A DNA stretch of 64,000 bases from Natronorubrum halophilum (lineage in GTDB: Archaea > Halobacteriota > Halobacteria > Halobacteriales > Natrialbaceae): the NCBI RefSeq assembly GCF_003670115.1, contig NZ_QQTY01000003.1, positions 620,001 through 684,000 on the forward strand, in the 5' to 3' direction. The position numbers and the translations under genes are program-made. The number at the start of each line of letters is the position of its first letter. The stretch's first letter is position 1. Shown piece after piece: positions 24,395 to 33,749 of the stretch. The notes under the pieces are model-generated. The model worked only from the letters and a program-made list of their open reading frames with translations, had not been told where the DNA came from and ran no database searches.

Positions 24395-26380
24395 TTATCG
24401 CACCTCCTTGGGAATACCGAGTTCGTCCGCAGTCTGTGCCCGTTCGAGACGTTCCTGCTTAATTTCTTGGCGTCTGGTTTCAGTCGCGGTCTCGTCAACT
24501 GCATCATCGTTTGTGAGGACCACTCCGTACGTCTCGTGAGCCTGATCTTCGCTAATAGTGCCATTGACAACATCCTCAACGACAAGTTCAGGATCTCGGA
24601 GAATCGGATCTCCGAGTCCGGCACAGGAACCCCACCACCACTCGGTGACGGAATCATCATCAAGACTTATCGCTGGGCCTTTCCCAACGGTCAATTCCTC
24701 CTCACCACTGAGGTCGTCAAATTCTTTCGCTATTTTCCCCGCTTCGAACTGCTCGTTTACGTCAGAATTATGAATTACACGGGTCTCGCCACGACTGCTG
24801 GGAAGGCCGCCAAAAATCCCCGGTCCCTTCGGGACACCTTCAGTTGTGTAGACACCGATATCCATCGACCCCTGGTGAAGAGTAAATGCAAGTCTCCCCC
24901 CATTACCGCCCCGTCGTCTGCCGGCCCCAGCAGTATCTTGATGCTCTGACCTGTAGAGATACAGGATCGGCCATTCCCGTTCGTAATACTCCACATTTGG
25001 ACCTACGCCTTCAGGGATCCAGAACTGACCCGCAGCAAAGGCACCATCCTGGTTCAATCTCGCACCCGTTGAGGCAACGATCCCGTCAAGCATAGGCGCG
25101 ACATAGTAGTCCCCCCGCTGATTGTTACCTTCGCCGATCGTGAGCTGCCATTGCGGCTGAGTCGTTGAAACTGCCTTGTTACGCAGTTCTTCGTCATCCG
25201 CACTCAGTAACATTTTCGAGATAATCGCATTTGCCATTGCGACCCCGAGTTCGTTCGCGTAAATGCCCGCGGGACTAACTGCCGCGCCGAACTCAGGACA
25301 AGTGATCGTCCCTGGTTCTGGTTCGAAGTTCAACGACCGCATCATTCCGCCTGTTGCGCCCATTTGCTCGGGCTGCATTAGCAAGTTCGCCACAGAAATG
25401 ATGGAACCGCGCCATCCGGGGAACGGCTGGTTGATGGAGCCGACCTGTTCATGTGTTCCCTCATTGCTGAAGGTGAGTTGGTCCCCCTCTTTTCGTACAG
25501 TGAGTTCTACTGGATAGACACCGTCATCACCAGTTATTGCTCGTTCCTGATAGACGCGTTCGGACCATTCACCGTCAGGAATCTTCGCGAGAATATCTTC
25601 TTTAAATGCTCGTTCACCGCTATCGATTAGTTCTCGCATCGTTCCTTTGACAGCGCTAACACCATATTTATCGATGAGGGTTTTGATTCGTTCTCGAGCG
25701 GTGTTGATACCGGCAATACCGGCACGGAGATCCATCGAAAGCTGCCTCGGAGTCCGCGACTGTCTCCGATAAACCGCTTCCTTGTCTTCAACAATATCGC
25801 CACCATCGACGATCTTCATCGGTGGGAACATTGGTGGATCCCAATAGGTATCGGCTGCATTTGGGCAGAAACTTCCAGCAACAGTTCCCCCGACGTCGTT
25901 CTGGTGCATGAGATTACTGACCCAGCAGAACACCTTCCCGTCGTTGAATACTGGTGTGATTAGCGCGACGTCGGGCTGGTGAGGTGAACCCACCCAGCAA
26001 TCATTACTGAGGAAGATATCACCCTCGTTGATACCGGGACTCTTTCCTCGGTTTTCCAAGATCCAGTTGGCGAGAAGATCCATTGTACCTGCAAAGTACT
26101 GCAGATATGGTCCGAAGAAGACGAACTCCGCGTTTTCCGTCAGGATACCCGTCTGAAAGTCTCGAGTCTCGAGTGTAATTGGCGAGACAGCGGTGTTTTC
26201 AATGGTACTACCGTGTTCCTCATTCGCATTCCAGAGCGAATGCCTAATGACCTCGTGAGTTACCGGATCGACATTCTCATCATATTTTTCGTCAAGCGTT
26301 ACTTCGTCGGGGACTTCGACATTTGATGGGACATACGGCAGGTCCGTTCCATCCCAATTTTCGAACTGATTTGATGCCAT
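24395..26380 (-). CDS. HyuB-type subunit of a hydantoinase/ketone carboxylase family enzyme
   Basis: A 661-residue protein of the hydantoinase B/oxoprolinase family. Landmarks are DPVTHEVIRHSLWNANEEHG at the N-terminus, GDIFLSNDCWVGSPHQPDV, the HQNDVGG metal/ligand-type motif, and the TAGAGRRRGGNGGR loop near residue 475-490. In acetone and acetophenone carboxylases this subunit takes up (bi)carbonate or carboxyphosphate and the enolate of the ketone. The alternative is a true hydantoinase/oxoprolinase. The attached zinc-ribbon subunit argues for the ketone carboxylase branch. The acidic C-terminal tail carries NDDAVDETATETRRQEIKQE. Two bases separate it from HyuA upstream. Confidence 0.85.
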   Translation of the reverse strand: MASNQFENWDGTDLPYVPSNVEVPDEVTLDEKYDENVDPVTHEVIRHSLWNANEEHGSTIENTAVSPITLETRDFQTGILTENAEFVFFGPYLQYFAGTMDLLANWILENRGKSPGINEGDIFLSNDCWVGSPHQPDVALITPVFNDGKVFCWVSNLMHQNDVGGTVAGSFCPNAADTYWDPPMFPPMKIVDGGDIVEDKEAVYRRQSRTPRQLSMDLRAGIAGINTARERIKTLIDKYGVSAVKGTMRELIDSGERAFKEDILAKIPDGEWSERVYQERAITGDDGVYPVELTVRKEGDQLTFSNEGTHEQVGSINQPFPGWRGSIISVANLLMQPEQMGATGGMMRSLNFEPEPGTITCPEFGAAVSPAGIYANELGVAMANAIISKMLLSADDEELRNKAVSTTQPQWQLTIGEGNNQRGDYYVAPMLDGIVASTGARLNQDGAFAAGQFWIPEGVGPNVEYYEREWPILYLYRSEHQDTAGAGRRRGGNGGRLAFTLHQGSMDIGVYTTEGVPKGPGIFGGLPSSRGETRVIHNSDVNEQFEAGKIAKEFDDLSGEEELTVGKGPAISLDDDSVTEWWWGSCAGLGDPILRDPELVVEDVVNGTISEDQAHETYGVVLTNDDAVDETATETRRQEIKQERLERAQTADELGIPKEVR

Positions 26381-26382
26381 TG

Positions 26383-28524
26383 TTATAGTTTGATCTTGAA
26401 GTCGTTGTATTTGTTCACGGTCACTTCATGTCCTTCATGGGCAACGGTTGACGTATTGTCGAGGTCGATTATCACTGGACCATCCATAGTGTTTCCAGGG
26501 CGAAGCTTCGCACCATCGTAGACGGATATCTCTCTTTCGGGCTGTTTTTCAGAGAAATATACTGTCCGCGAGGGGAGCTTAGCATCCTCATCTGGATCAG
26601 TCGATACGATGTCGGAAATCTGTCGATCGAACTTGTTAACGCGTCCAATTGGTTCCAACGAGAGACTTACAATCTCTGGCCGAGCCTCCGGTAAGCGCGC
26701 AGCAGCCGAATACCGCTGTTCATACTGCGTCTCAAACCGATCAATGATAGTACTAATAGTATCCCCATCAACACGGCCGGAAGGTACTGTCACGTTGAGT
26801 TCATGCACTTGTCCCTCGTAGCGCATCTTGACCGTACGCTCGAATTGGACTGCTTCCTCATCGACAGCACTTTCTTCGACGAGATCGCGACTACTCGATC
26901 TCATTTGGTCGAACGTCGCTTGCAGTTCTTCTGGGTCGAACGGCGCTAACATGACCATCTCTTCTTCGAGCGTATATCGAATATCTGACTGGGAGATACC
27001 GTACGCTGACCAGACGGGTGATATCTCACTGGGAACTAATACGGATTCGACACCCAATTCCTGGGAATATGACGCGGCGTGAATCGGGCCTGCGCCACCG
27101 TAAGAGATCAGACTGAAGTCGCGAGGATCATAACCCTGACCGATGATCTTGTTCTCCATCAGATTCGCCATTTTTGTGTTTACAACATCATAGATCCCTC
27201 GCGCGGTCTGATGGATGGTGAGGCCAAGTTTCTCAGCAAGTTTCTCCATTGCCTCGTGAGCAAGCTCCGTACTCGGCGTAATGTGTTCGCCGATCGTAGC
27301 CTCAGGGTTAATATATCCCAGGAGGAGATCCGCGTCAGTTACCGTTGGTTGTTCGCCACCGTTCCGATAACATGCAGGACCGGGGTTTGCGCCAGCACTT
27401 TCGGGACCAATTCTCAGGCTGTTACTATATTCATCTACATGAGCGATACTCCCGCCGCCAGCCCCAATTGATTCGATATCAAGTTTCGATATGTTGTATT
27501 GATGATTTTCGATCACTGTCTGGTCTTGGACTAGGGGGTCGCCATCTTGAATTAGTCCCACCTCGAAGCTCGTCCCACCCATGTCCGTAGCAATGACATT
27601 CTGAGACCCAATTTCCTCCACTAATCGCGCGCTAGCACGCATACCACCGGCAGGTCCGGATCCGATGAGCATGATTGGTGAGTCTGCTGCTTGGTGACCT
27701 GGTATAGTACCGCCATTGCATTGCATGAGGAGAAACGGATCGTCGAATTCGAATCGATCACCTAATTCACTATCTAACTCGCGCAAATACTCCTCCGTCC
27801 CCGGACCGACAATGGAATTAATACACGTAGCGACGGTTCGCTCATATTCACCAAGTGTCGGGGATACCTCGTGTGAACAAGAGATGTAGACATCCGATGA
27901 CTCCTCGTGAATTATCTCTCTTAGTCGCTGTTCATGTTCAGGGTTTCTGAACGACCAAAGGAGTGAGACTGCAATAGCTTCAGCACCCTCGTCAATGAGG
28001 GACCTGACTGCCCCTCGTGCGGTTTCTTCGTCTAAGTTGACTACCTGCTGTCCGTGAGCATCCACTCGTTCCGGGATTCTTCGAACGAGAGATTGGGGAA
28101 CGATGGGGTCAGGTTTCTCCAGCTGCGTGAGCTGGAATACGTTTTCTGGTGGTTCGTTCATCACTTTAGCGTTGCCGCGCATGATCTTGATTGCGTCTTC
28201 GTGCCCCTGCGTTGTTATCAAGCCAGTTTTGGCACCACCTTGTTCGACCACCATATTCGTTGATACAGTAGTACCGTGAGCCAATCTGAGGGTTTTGTCG
28301 AATAGATCCTCCAGTTCCAGATCGAGTTTTGCCGCCGCGGTCTCCAAACTGTTGAAGAACCCACTAACGACATCATTAGTCGAGGGCGCTTTTGCTGTCG
28401 TTACTCGTCCGTCTTCATCGATGAGAACGGAATCAGTGAACGTCCCACCGACGTCGACGGCACATACGATGTCTTGCTTATCGTTGCTATGGTTTCTCAT
28501 ACACAACGAGCCGGAGTTTGCCAT
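26383..28524 (-). CDS. HyuA-type ATP-dependent subunit of a hydantoinase/ketone carboxylase family enzyme
   Basis: A 713-residue protein of the hydantoinase A/oxoprolinase family, with the ASKHA-type ATP-binding elements AVDVGGTFTDSVLIDEDG near the N-terminus and ATDMGGTSFEVGLIQDG in the middle. The HGTTVSTNMVVEQGG motif and NPGPACYRNGG are also present, as in this family. In ketone carboxylases this subunit phosphorylates the ketone (or makes carboxyphosphate) using ATP. ATG 28524 gives MANSGSLCMRNHSND; ATG at 28500 (MRNHSND) is a possible shorter start. First gene of the operon hyuA-hyuB-small subunit-ligase-hydratase. It is divergent from a thiolase. Confidence 0.87.
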   Translation of the reverse strand: MANSGSLCMRNHSNDKQDIVCAVDVGGTFTDSVLIDEDGRVTTAKAPSTNDVVSGFFNSLETAAAKLDLELEDLFDKTLRLAHGTTVSTNMVVEQGGAKTGLITTQGHEDAIKIMRGNAKVMNEPPENVFQLTQLEKPDPIVPQSLVRRIPERVDAHGQQVVNLDEETARGAVRSLIDEGAEAIAVSLLWSFRNPEHEQRLREIIHEESSDVYISCSHEVSPTLGEYERTVATCINSIVGPGTEEYLRELDSELGDRFEFDDPFLLMQCNGGTIPGHQAADSPIMLIGSGPAGGMRASARLVEEIGSQNVIATDMGGTSFEVGLIQDGDPLVQDQTVIENHQYNISKLDIESIGAGGGSIAHVDEYSNSLRIGPESAGANPGPACYRNGGEQPTVTDADLLLGYINPEATIGEHITPSTELAHEAMEKLAEKLGLTIHQTARGIYDVVNTKMANLMENKIIGQGYDPRDFSLISYGGAGPIHAASYSQELGVESVLVPSEISPVWSAYGISQSDIRYTLEEEMVMLAPFDPEELQATFDQMRSSSRDLVEESAVDEEAVQFERTVKMRYEGQVHELNVTVPSGRVDGDTISTIIDRFETQYEQRYSAAARLPEARPEIVSLSLEPIGRVNKFDRQISDIVSTDPDEDAKLPSRTVYFSEKQPEREISVYDGAKLRPGNTMDGPVIIDLDNTSTVAHEGHEVTVNKYNDFKIKL

Positions 28525-28868
28525 ACAAAATAATAAATGTTTGTGAGCCTCATTTCCGATGCCAGTGATCTCAGGATATCGAGGTTCTGCATTAGAGAAT
28601 CTACAATTGTGAGGTTAGAGATCACCAGATTTTGCCTTCTAAAACACAGGATTACAATCGTATGGGTGTAAATAAAACGGCCAAATATAGAACGGGGTGC
28701 AGGAGGCGTATTCACCATGAGCGAATTTTTATGAAGCTTAGTTAAAGATAGGACCATGATCAGAGATCATTCAACAGTGACAGCACGAATGGGGCATTAT
28801 TTTATTTTTGTTTGACGGCGTAAAACCACACCGAAACCATTAAACTTAGATGAATACATGACCTCGGT
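28525..28868. promoter_or_regulatory. Divergent control region of the carboxylase operon and the thiolase
   Basis: 344 bases separate the two divergent starts. It is AT-rich, with TATA-like runs near 28530-28540 and 28670-28690 and before the thiolase (28798-28810). A perfect 6-bp dyad ATGATC-AGA-GATCAT lies at 28756-28770, about 100 bases before the thiolase start. The nearest regulator gene is the IclR-type protein at 30245-31006, which is the candidate to bind here. Confidence 0.5.
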
Positions 28869-30014
28869 GTGACAGAGTCATATACTACTCCTGTAATTGT
28901 TAGTGCCAAGCGTACCGCACAGGGTAAGGAAGACGGTGCACTCGCCGAGGTCCGAAGCGAGGACCTCTCGATCCCGTTGGTTAACGAGATGATCGCTGAA
29001 ACAGGCGTCGAGGGGGACCATGTTGACGACCTGATGTGGGGCTGTGCACAGCAACGCTCCGAGCAGCGGACCAACATCGCGCGACAGATTGCACTCTTCT
29101 CCGACCTCGACGAGTCCGTTCCAGCGACTACCATCGACCGGCAGTGTGCATCATCAGCGCAAGCGATCATCAGTGCGGCAGATTCGATCGCTGCGGGACG
29201 CCACAAGGCAGTCGTCGCAGGCGGCGTCGAGAGTATGAGTCGCGTTAAGATGGAAATCGGCGACAGCGGGGATATGTATCCCGGACTTGACAAGCGATAC
29301 GGGATGGAAAATCTCCGGATGGGAATGACCGCCGAGAAAGTTGCTGAAAAGTACGACGTCAGCCGTGAAGAACAAGACGAGTACGCCGTACGCAGCCAGC
29401 AGCGAGCGGTTGAAGCAACAGAAGAAGGTCGGTTCGATGATGAAATTATACCCATCGAAACTGAAGATGGCATCCATGACGAAGATGAGGGATTACGTCC
29501 CGGTACCACCTCCGAGAAGCTCAGCGAGCTTCCCTCCGTGTTTAAGGACAACGGGACAGTCACAGCCGGCAACGCGTCTCAAATCGCGGACGGCGCCGCC
29601 GGCGTTATGTTAACCAGCCGTGAGTTCGCCGACCAAAACGGTCTGAACGTCCTCGTGGAAGTCGGAACCAGTTACGTTGCGGGAGTCGATCCGACTATTA
29701 TGGGCGTTGGCCCAGTTCCCGCAACAGAAGGTCTACTTGAACGTGCTGACCGTAATATCGACGACTACGGTCTCGTCGAGATTAACGAAGCATTCGCCAG
29801 CCAAACACTGTACTCACAGCGAGAACTCGGCATCCCGGATAGCCGACTCAACGTCAACGGCGGCGCCATTGCGATCGGTCATCCGCTAGGTGCCTCCGGT
29901 GCGCGACTGCCGGTGACGCTCGTTCATGAGATGAACCGCCAAGACGTCAGCCGCGGAATTGCAACTGAATGCGTTGGTTTCGGTCAAGGTGCGGCCATTG
30001 AATTCACTCTATAA
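28869..30014 (+). CDS. Acetyl-CoA acyltransferase (thiolase)
   Basis: A 381-residue thiolase. Acyl-carrying Cys93 is in DRQCASS; the His motif is GGAIAIGHPLGASGAR; the second catalytic Cys is in ATECVGFGQGAAIEF. All catalytic residues are intact. The enzyme cleaves a 3-oxoacyl-CoA with CoA into acetyl-CoA and a shortened acyl-CoA. Start GTG 28869: a nearby ATG at 28857 is out of frame and stops at once. It is divergent from the carboxylase operon, so it would complete the path from a carboxylated ketone through its CoA ester to acetyl-CoA. The substrate is not determined. Confidence 0.9.
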   Translation: MTESYTTPVIVSAKRTAQGKEDGALAEVRSEDLSIPLVNEMIAETGVEGDHVDDLMWGCAQQRSEQRTNIARQIALFSDLDESVPATTIDRQCASSAQAIISAADSIAAGRHKAVVAGGVESMSRVKMEIGDSGDMYPGLDKRYGMENLRMGMTAEKVAEKYDVSREEQDEYAVRSQQRAVEATEEGRFDDEIIPIETEDGIHDEDEGLRPGTTSEKLSELPSVFKDNGTVTAGNASQIADGAAGVMLTSREFADQNGLNVLVEVGTSYVAGVDPTIMGVGPVPATEGLLERADRNIDDYGLVEINEAFASQTLYSQRELGIPDSRLNVNGGAIAIGHPLGASGARLPVTLVHEMNRQDVSRGIATECVGFGQGAAIEFTL

Positions 30015-30244
30015 CATCATAGAACAGTAGTATAACAAAATGTATGATGTAATGATTGGATATTCCACACCATTGCCTACATCATGATATTACTACATCA
30101 TATTGTGAGGTCTTCGCTGCAGCCCTTCACAGAGATGATTCGTTGTTCAACCATTCCTCAACGAACAAGACGTAGCGAACGAGAGCGAGGTAAATCCGAG
30201 CGAATTATATTCATATATTAAATAATTCCTCTTCTTTAGGATTA

Positions 30245-31006
30245 TCAATCATCCCCATACATGACGCCAAGTTGAATATCATTTGCATGAACCTTAAGAA
30301 GTTCTGGAATGTCGTTCTCTAGAAATTCACCCTTCATTTGATGGGATGGGCCGTATACGCTGAGCGCGGCAACTACCTTTCCTGACTTGCCTTTAATTGG
30401 CACTGCGACCCCTCTGAGACCTTCTAAGCATTCTCCTCGGTTGAAGGCAACACCCCGTTCTCGAATTTTCTCGAGTTCATTGAACAGTTCTGCCTCATCA
30501 GTAATAGACCTGTCAGTTAATGGAGTCAGTCCTCGTTTGGAGATGATCTGCTGTACACGGTCTCTAGAGTAGTGTGCAAGAATGGCTTTCCCAGGTGCAC
30601 AACAGTGTAATATAGAGGTTTTTCCCTCCGTGCCTGGCCGGTCAGAATTCGGATCTTTTCTACCCAATATATAATATCCGACTCCGTTTTGTTCCGCCAT
30701 TATTGAAGCGACTTCTCCCGTTTCTCTAGCAATTGTATTTAATTTGTCCACTGAGTGGTGATAAAGCGGGTTCTGATGCTTCACATACCTACTTAGTTGG
30801 AGGAATCTAAAGCCGATATCATATTCGTGGCCTTCCTTCCGGATATATCCTTCTTCTTCAAGCGTTGTCAGGTGGCTGTGAATAGAACTTTCTGTTATTC
30901 CGGTATATGCACTTACTTCGTTAATACGCGCCCCTCCTAATTCCCTAATTGTCCAAATTATTTCAAAGCTCCTCTTGACAGAACCCACCGTTTTTTGTGT
31001 ACTCAT
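30245..31006 (-). CDS. IclR-family transcriptional regulator
   Basis: A 253-residue regulator with an N-terminal winged HTH (residues ~8-70: VKRSFEIIWTIRELGGARIN, then TGITESSIHSHLTTLEEEGY) and a C-terminal effector-binding domain (about 85-250), with the landmarks HCCAPGKAILAH and RGVAFNRGECLEGLRGVAVP. IclR proteins of this type sense small organic acids and control catabolic operons. It sits directly behind the thiolase in convergent orientation, and is therefore the likely regulator of the 17-30 kb island. Sequence around the gene is AT-rich compared with the GC-rich sugar genes. Confidence 0.9.
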   Translation of the reverse strand: MSTQKTVGSVKRSFEIIWTIRELGGARINEVSAYTGITESSIHSHLTTLEEEGYIRKEGHEYDIGFRFLQLSRYVKHQNPLYHHSVDKLNTIARETGEVASIMAEQNGVGYYILGRKDPNSDRPGTEGKTSILHCCAPGKAILAHYSRDRVQQIISKRGLTPLTDRSITDEAELFNELEKIRERGVAFNRGECLEGLRGVAVPIKGKSGKVVAALSVYGPSHQMKGEFLENDIPELLKVHANDIQLGVMYGDD

Positions 31007-31319
31007 ACCGTTATCCCTACACTCGAAACAGTATAAACGTAATGATTATTGATAAGTGCATTTTGTACCCTATAAATTTTTCATGCTAATTAGATTTTGT
31101 TATGGAATGTTGTGTGTAGTTTCGACTATTGTCATATGGTTTACCCCCTATTGAATATATCGATTAGATTGAGTCGAATTTCATGGAGTGAGGACGGCCA
31201 TCACCTCAGATAACGGAACTCGATATTCGATATTATCTTGCTAATTCCCCACTTTTAGATATTGGCCAGAATACATAGAATTCAGACATTAAACGAGATC
31301 ATAAGACAGTCCTCGGTTG
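31007..31319. other. AT-rich spacer upstream of the IclR gene
   Basis: 313 bases of low GC content with several TATA-like stretches, the first probably the IclR promoter. No gene, palindrome or RNA was recognised. It ends at an IS6 transposase remnant. Confidence 0.4.
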
Positions 31320-31620
31320 GACTCACGAGTGCGATCTACAGCCAGCAAATGACGAGAAGTTGAATCACGTCGCGCTTGATGCTCATCGCTATTGGTTGTA
31401 CACTGTTGGTGATCCAGAAACGAATGAAATTCGCCATATGCGGCCGCATCTGACGATTACGGCCGTATTGATGGAACGGCTTCTGCGAAACTCACTGAAA
31501 AATACGATCGTGTTTCTCATCGATAGACCGAAACATCTTCGAACTGCACCCCGTCGAACCGGGCTCCGCTTTCGATCCGAGAAACAGGAAAATCAGATCG
31601 TTTCTGAATATATATTCAGG
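31320..31620 (+). pseudogene. IS6-family transposase fragment
   Basis: The central part of an IS6-like DDE transposase is recognisable: LNHVALDAHRYWLYTVGDPE and TNEIRHMRPHL, then the later PKHLRTAPRRTGLRFRSEKQ. Compared with the copy at 16285-16992, the segment holding the first catalytic Asp-Glu (DETVIKLN) is deleted, and the ends are gone. No terminal repeats were seen. It is a dead fragment. Confidence 0.65.
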
Positions 31621-31635
31621 CAGACAATATATTAG

Positions 31636-32200
31636 AACTCTACACTTACTGATTATTTAAGAAATTCGAAATATGCGAACTGAGGGAGTATCTCGCCTAT
31701 TCACCACCGCCACTCTACAACGACCGATCCTTCAAGAACGGCTCCTACCACCATTCAACCGAGTGCTGAGGCTTAGCTAAAGACCAATGTGGACACAGTC
31801 ATCAAGGTCACTTGCAGGATCAAAATCCCTAGACGATGTACTCTTCAAAGTGTCTCACGGAGAATTTTAACTTCCAATCTGCCTCATGAGGTCCTCCGGA
31901 AACTCCTTGATCAGGACTCATCTTTCACCTCTTTAAGGTGGATCTTCTCACTTCCATGAGCAGTATTTTGGTATCTACGTGCTCGAACCAGACCTTCCCT
32001 GCGTTGCTGAACAACCTATCAAACGCCTCTGATCAACAGAATCGTACAGTGTGGCATTTTTTCGGTTGAGGTATTGGCCATCGCTCCCAGTACTCGGACA
32101 AACGCTGTGCTCAGTGATTCGTCGGCATCTACTTGATTGACTGTCATCATAGGTTGAACGAACTCATTCCTACTAAAATCCTCCTACAGATCTTATAGGC
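31636..32200. other. Spacer with no recognisable gene
   Basis: 565 bases with no convincing coding frame. The sequence has mixed composition and is probably eroded mobile-element debris following the IS6 fragment. Confidence 0.35.
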
Positions 32201-32419
32201 GTGAATTCGTGTATTCCTATCGCTGTGCACAAGCTGACCATCTTTGAGGAGAATGACGATCCCTGTGAACCGTTCACCGCCCCAGAGATCGCCGAGGCGC
32301 TCAACTGTATTCGGAACACTGCCCGAAATAAGTTGGAGGATCTCATCTTTATCGGCGATCTCAAAACGAAAAAAGTCAGCGCCAGCGGCCGACTGTATTG
32401 GTCTCCAGGCCCGGAATGA
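32201..32419 (+). CDS. Small winged-helix DNA-binding protein
   Basis: A 72-residue protein with one winged HTH: FTAPEIAEALNCIRNTARNK, then LEDLIFIGDLKTKKVSASGR LYW. The pattern (TAPEIAEAL, C/S-RRTARNKL, then a wing ending in GRxWW) is common in haloarchaeal regulators and phage or plasmid proteins. GTG at 32201 is the only usable start, so the N-terminus may be incomplete. Its last residues drift away from the usual RVWWRP end. The target is unknown. Confidence 0.6.
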   Translation: MNSCIPIAVHKLTIFEENDDPCEPFTAPEIAEALNCIRNTARNKLEDLIFIGDLKTKKVSASGRLYWSPGPE

Positions 32420-32468
32420 GATCGAACCCACCACAACGGCCATTACAATAGACCAATAATCGGCAAGT

Positions 32469-32576
32469 ATGACAGCGGATATCTCTGAGGATCGGGATAG
32501 GCGTGACGCTCGCGAATTCGCGGAGCGGTTCATCGAAGAGCACCGGAAGCTTTTCGAGAAGTTCGCTCAAGAGTGA
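32469..32576 (+). CDS. Small acidic helical protein, 35 residues
   Basis: ATG at 32469 opens a frame of 35 residues (MTADISEDRDRRDAREFAER, FIEEHRKLFEKFAQE), ending at TGA 32574-32576. The charged, helix-forming composition resembles small proteins often found beside winged-helix genes on haloarchaeal plasmids, but no family is named. It lies 49 bases after the winged-helix gene. Confidence 0.5.
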   Translation: MTADISEDRDRRDAREFAERFIEEHRKLFEKFAQE

Positions 32577-33481
32577 GCCGGCCCCCATTATGTCGGTGCC
32601 GTCGACGGCGTCGCGACGGTTGTACTCACCCGCCAACACCTTCAACCCAAACAGACCCAAACACGGAGTTGTAGGTTTACACGGCTGTATCAGCCGTCGA
32701 TGGCTTCACCTTCCGCTCGTCGTTTTGGGGCTCCTTGCACTCGTAGGGGCGGTGATCGGAGTACTCGTCGTCGCGACGATCTGGATGGTCGGACGTCGAC
32801 ATGGGCGTGTCCACACTCGAGTAGCGTGGCTGGCACTCTCTGCTGATGCCTGTGAGTGGGACGCTCAATCGCTGCAAAGAACTCGAGAGCATGAACTTGC
32901 TCGGCGAGCGAAAGATCCCCGTCGACAGCTCAAGAGTGGGCTCCGAGAGCATCGATGGATGAACGGTCGTAACTACGAACTTAGAGCGAGAAGGTAATGC
33001 CACCTCCTCGAGGCGCTAACAGCAGAAATACTGGAAACAGTGGTGTCTCTTGGTGAGATCTGAGTTATCCCACATTGAATTGGGTTGTATTTTGTGGGGT
33101 AACCCACACCACGACTGTCTCCATTGGAATCTTGTCATTTGTCTGTACTAATTTCAATCGCTAACTAGAAACGCATTCACAGAATTACCAGCTATTGTTA
33201 ACCAACACAGGATGGTTTATCTAGCGTATGTTGGTTAACTACGTCGGTTGAATACGCCTGTTTCAGCAGGACCGTTGTAGGGTTGAAGCTGCCGATCATT
33301 TGGCACCTATACCGCAGACACAGAATCCGCCTTGAACGACTATTCTATGATCGATGACGAATCGGCTACCTCTCGTGAGGCCACTATCGCTGCTATCTAA
33401 TTGGGTTTGTGATCAATTAGTATTGTTTATCGCCCCAGAAGCGGTGAAGGGGCTGTTCAGTTGGCTCCTTCGGAATTATCG
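32577..33481. other. Spacer with a membrane-helix-like relic
   Basis: About 900 bases without an intact gene. A plus-strand frame at 32710-32800 encodes one membrane helix (LVVLGLLALVGAVIGVLVVA) flanked by biased sequence. It may be a broken membrane-protein gene. The stretch 33120-33350 is AT-rich and holds an 11-bp inverted repeat listed separately. Confidence 0.4.
33197..33239. promoter_or_regulatory. Perfect 11-bp inverted repeat flanking a TATA-like element
   Basis: GTTAACCAACA (33197-33207) and TGTTGGTTAAC (33229-33239) are perfect complements 21 bases apart, with a TTTATCT-like element between them. The arrangement fits an operator pair around a promoter. The nearest downstream gene is the TFB fragment at 33482. 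The bound regulator is unknown. Confidence 0.55.
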
Positions 33482-33740
33482 ATGGCAACGAGAGACATCT
33501 ACACGACCGCGTTCGACGAAGACGTCCAGACGACTGCAACTGACTGTCCGGACTGTGATGGCACTGTTCGAACAACTGACCGTAAAACGATTTGTGAGGA
33601 CTGTGGCCTCGTCCTCAAGGACAATCAACTGGACCGAGGATCCGAGTGGAGCGAAAATGACCGCTCCACGCGAGGGTCATCAACGTACCAGACACGCCGT
33701 AAAGAAGTCACGCGTCGACAAAAGATGCCAAGTCCCGGTC
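33482..33740 (+). pseudogene. Transcription factor B (TFB) N-terminal fragment
   Basis: ATG at 33482 starts MATRDIYTTAFDEDVQTTA, the usual beginning of haloarchaeal TFB proteins. Two CxxC pairs of the zinc ribbon follow (DCPDCDGTVRT, and TICEDCGLVLKD). The B-finger-like DRGSEWS section then degenerates, and both cyclin-fold repeats needed for DNA and TBP binding are missing. The frame runs on to 33859 over the end of the oppositely oriented surface-protein gene. It is not a working initiation factor. Confidence 0.7.
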
Positions 33741-33749
33741 GCTGTGTGC

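Noticed and set aside
28802-29572. Minus-strand open frame of 256 codons over the thiolase
   Set aside because: Serine-rich shadow frame; the plus frame holds all thiolase catalytic motifs.
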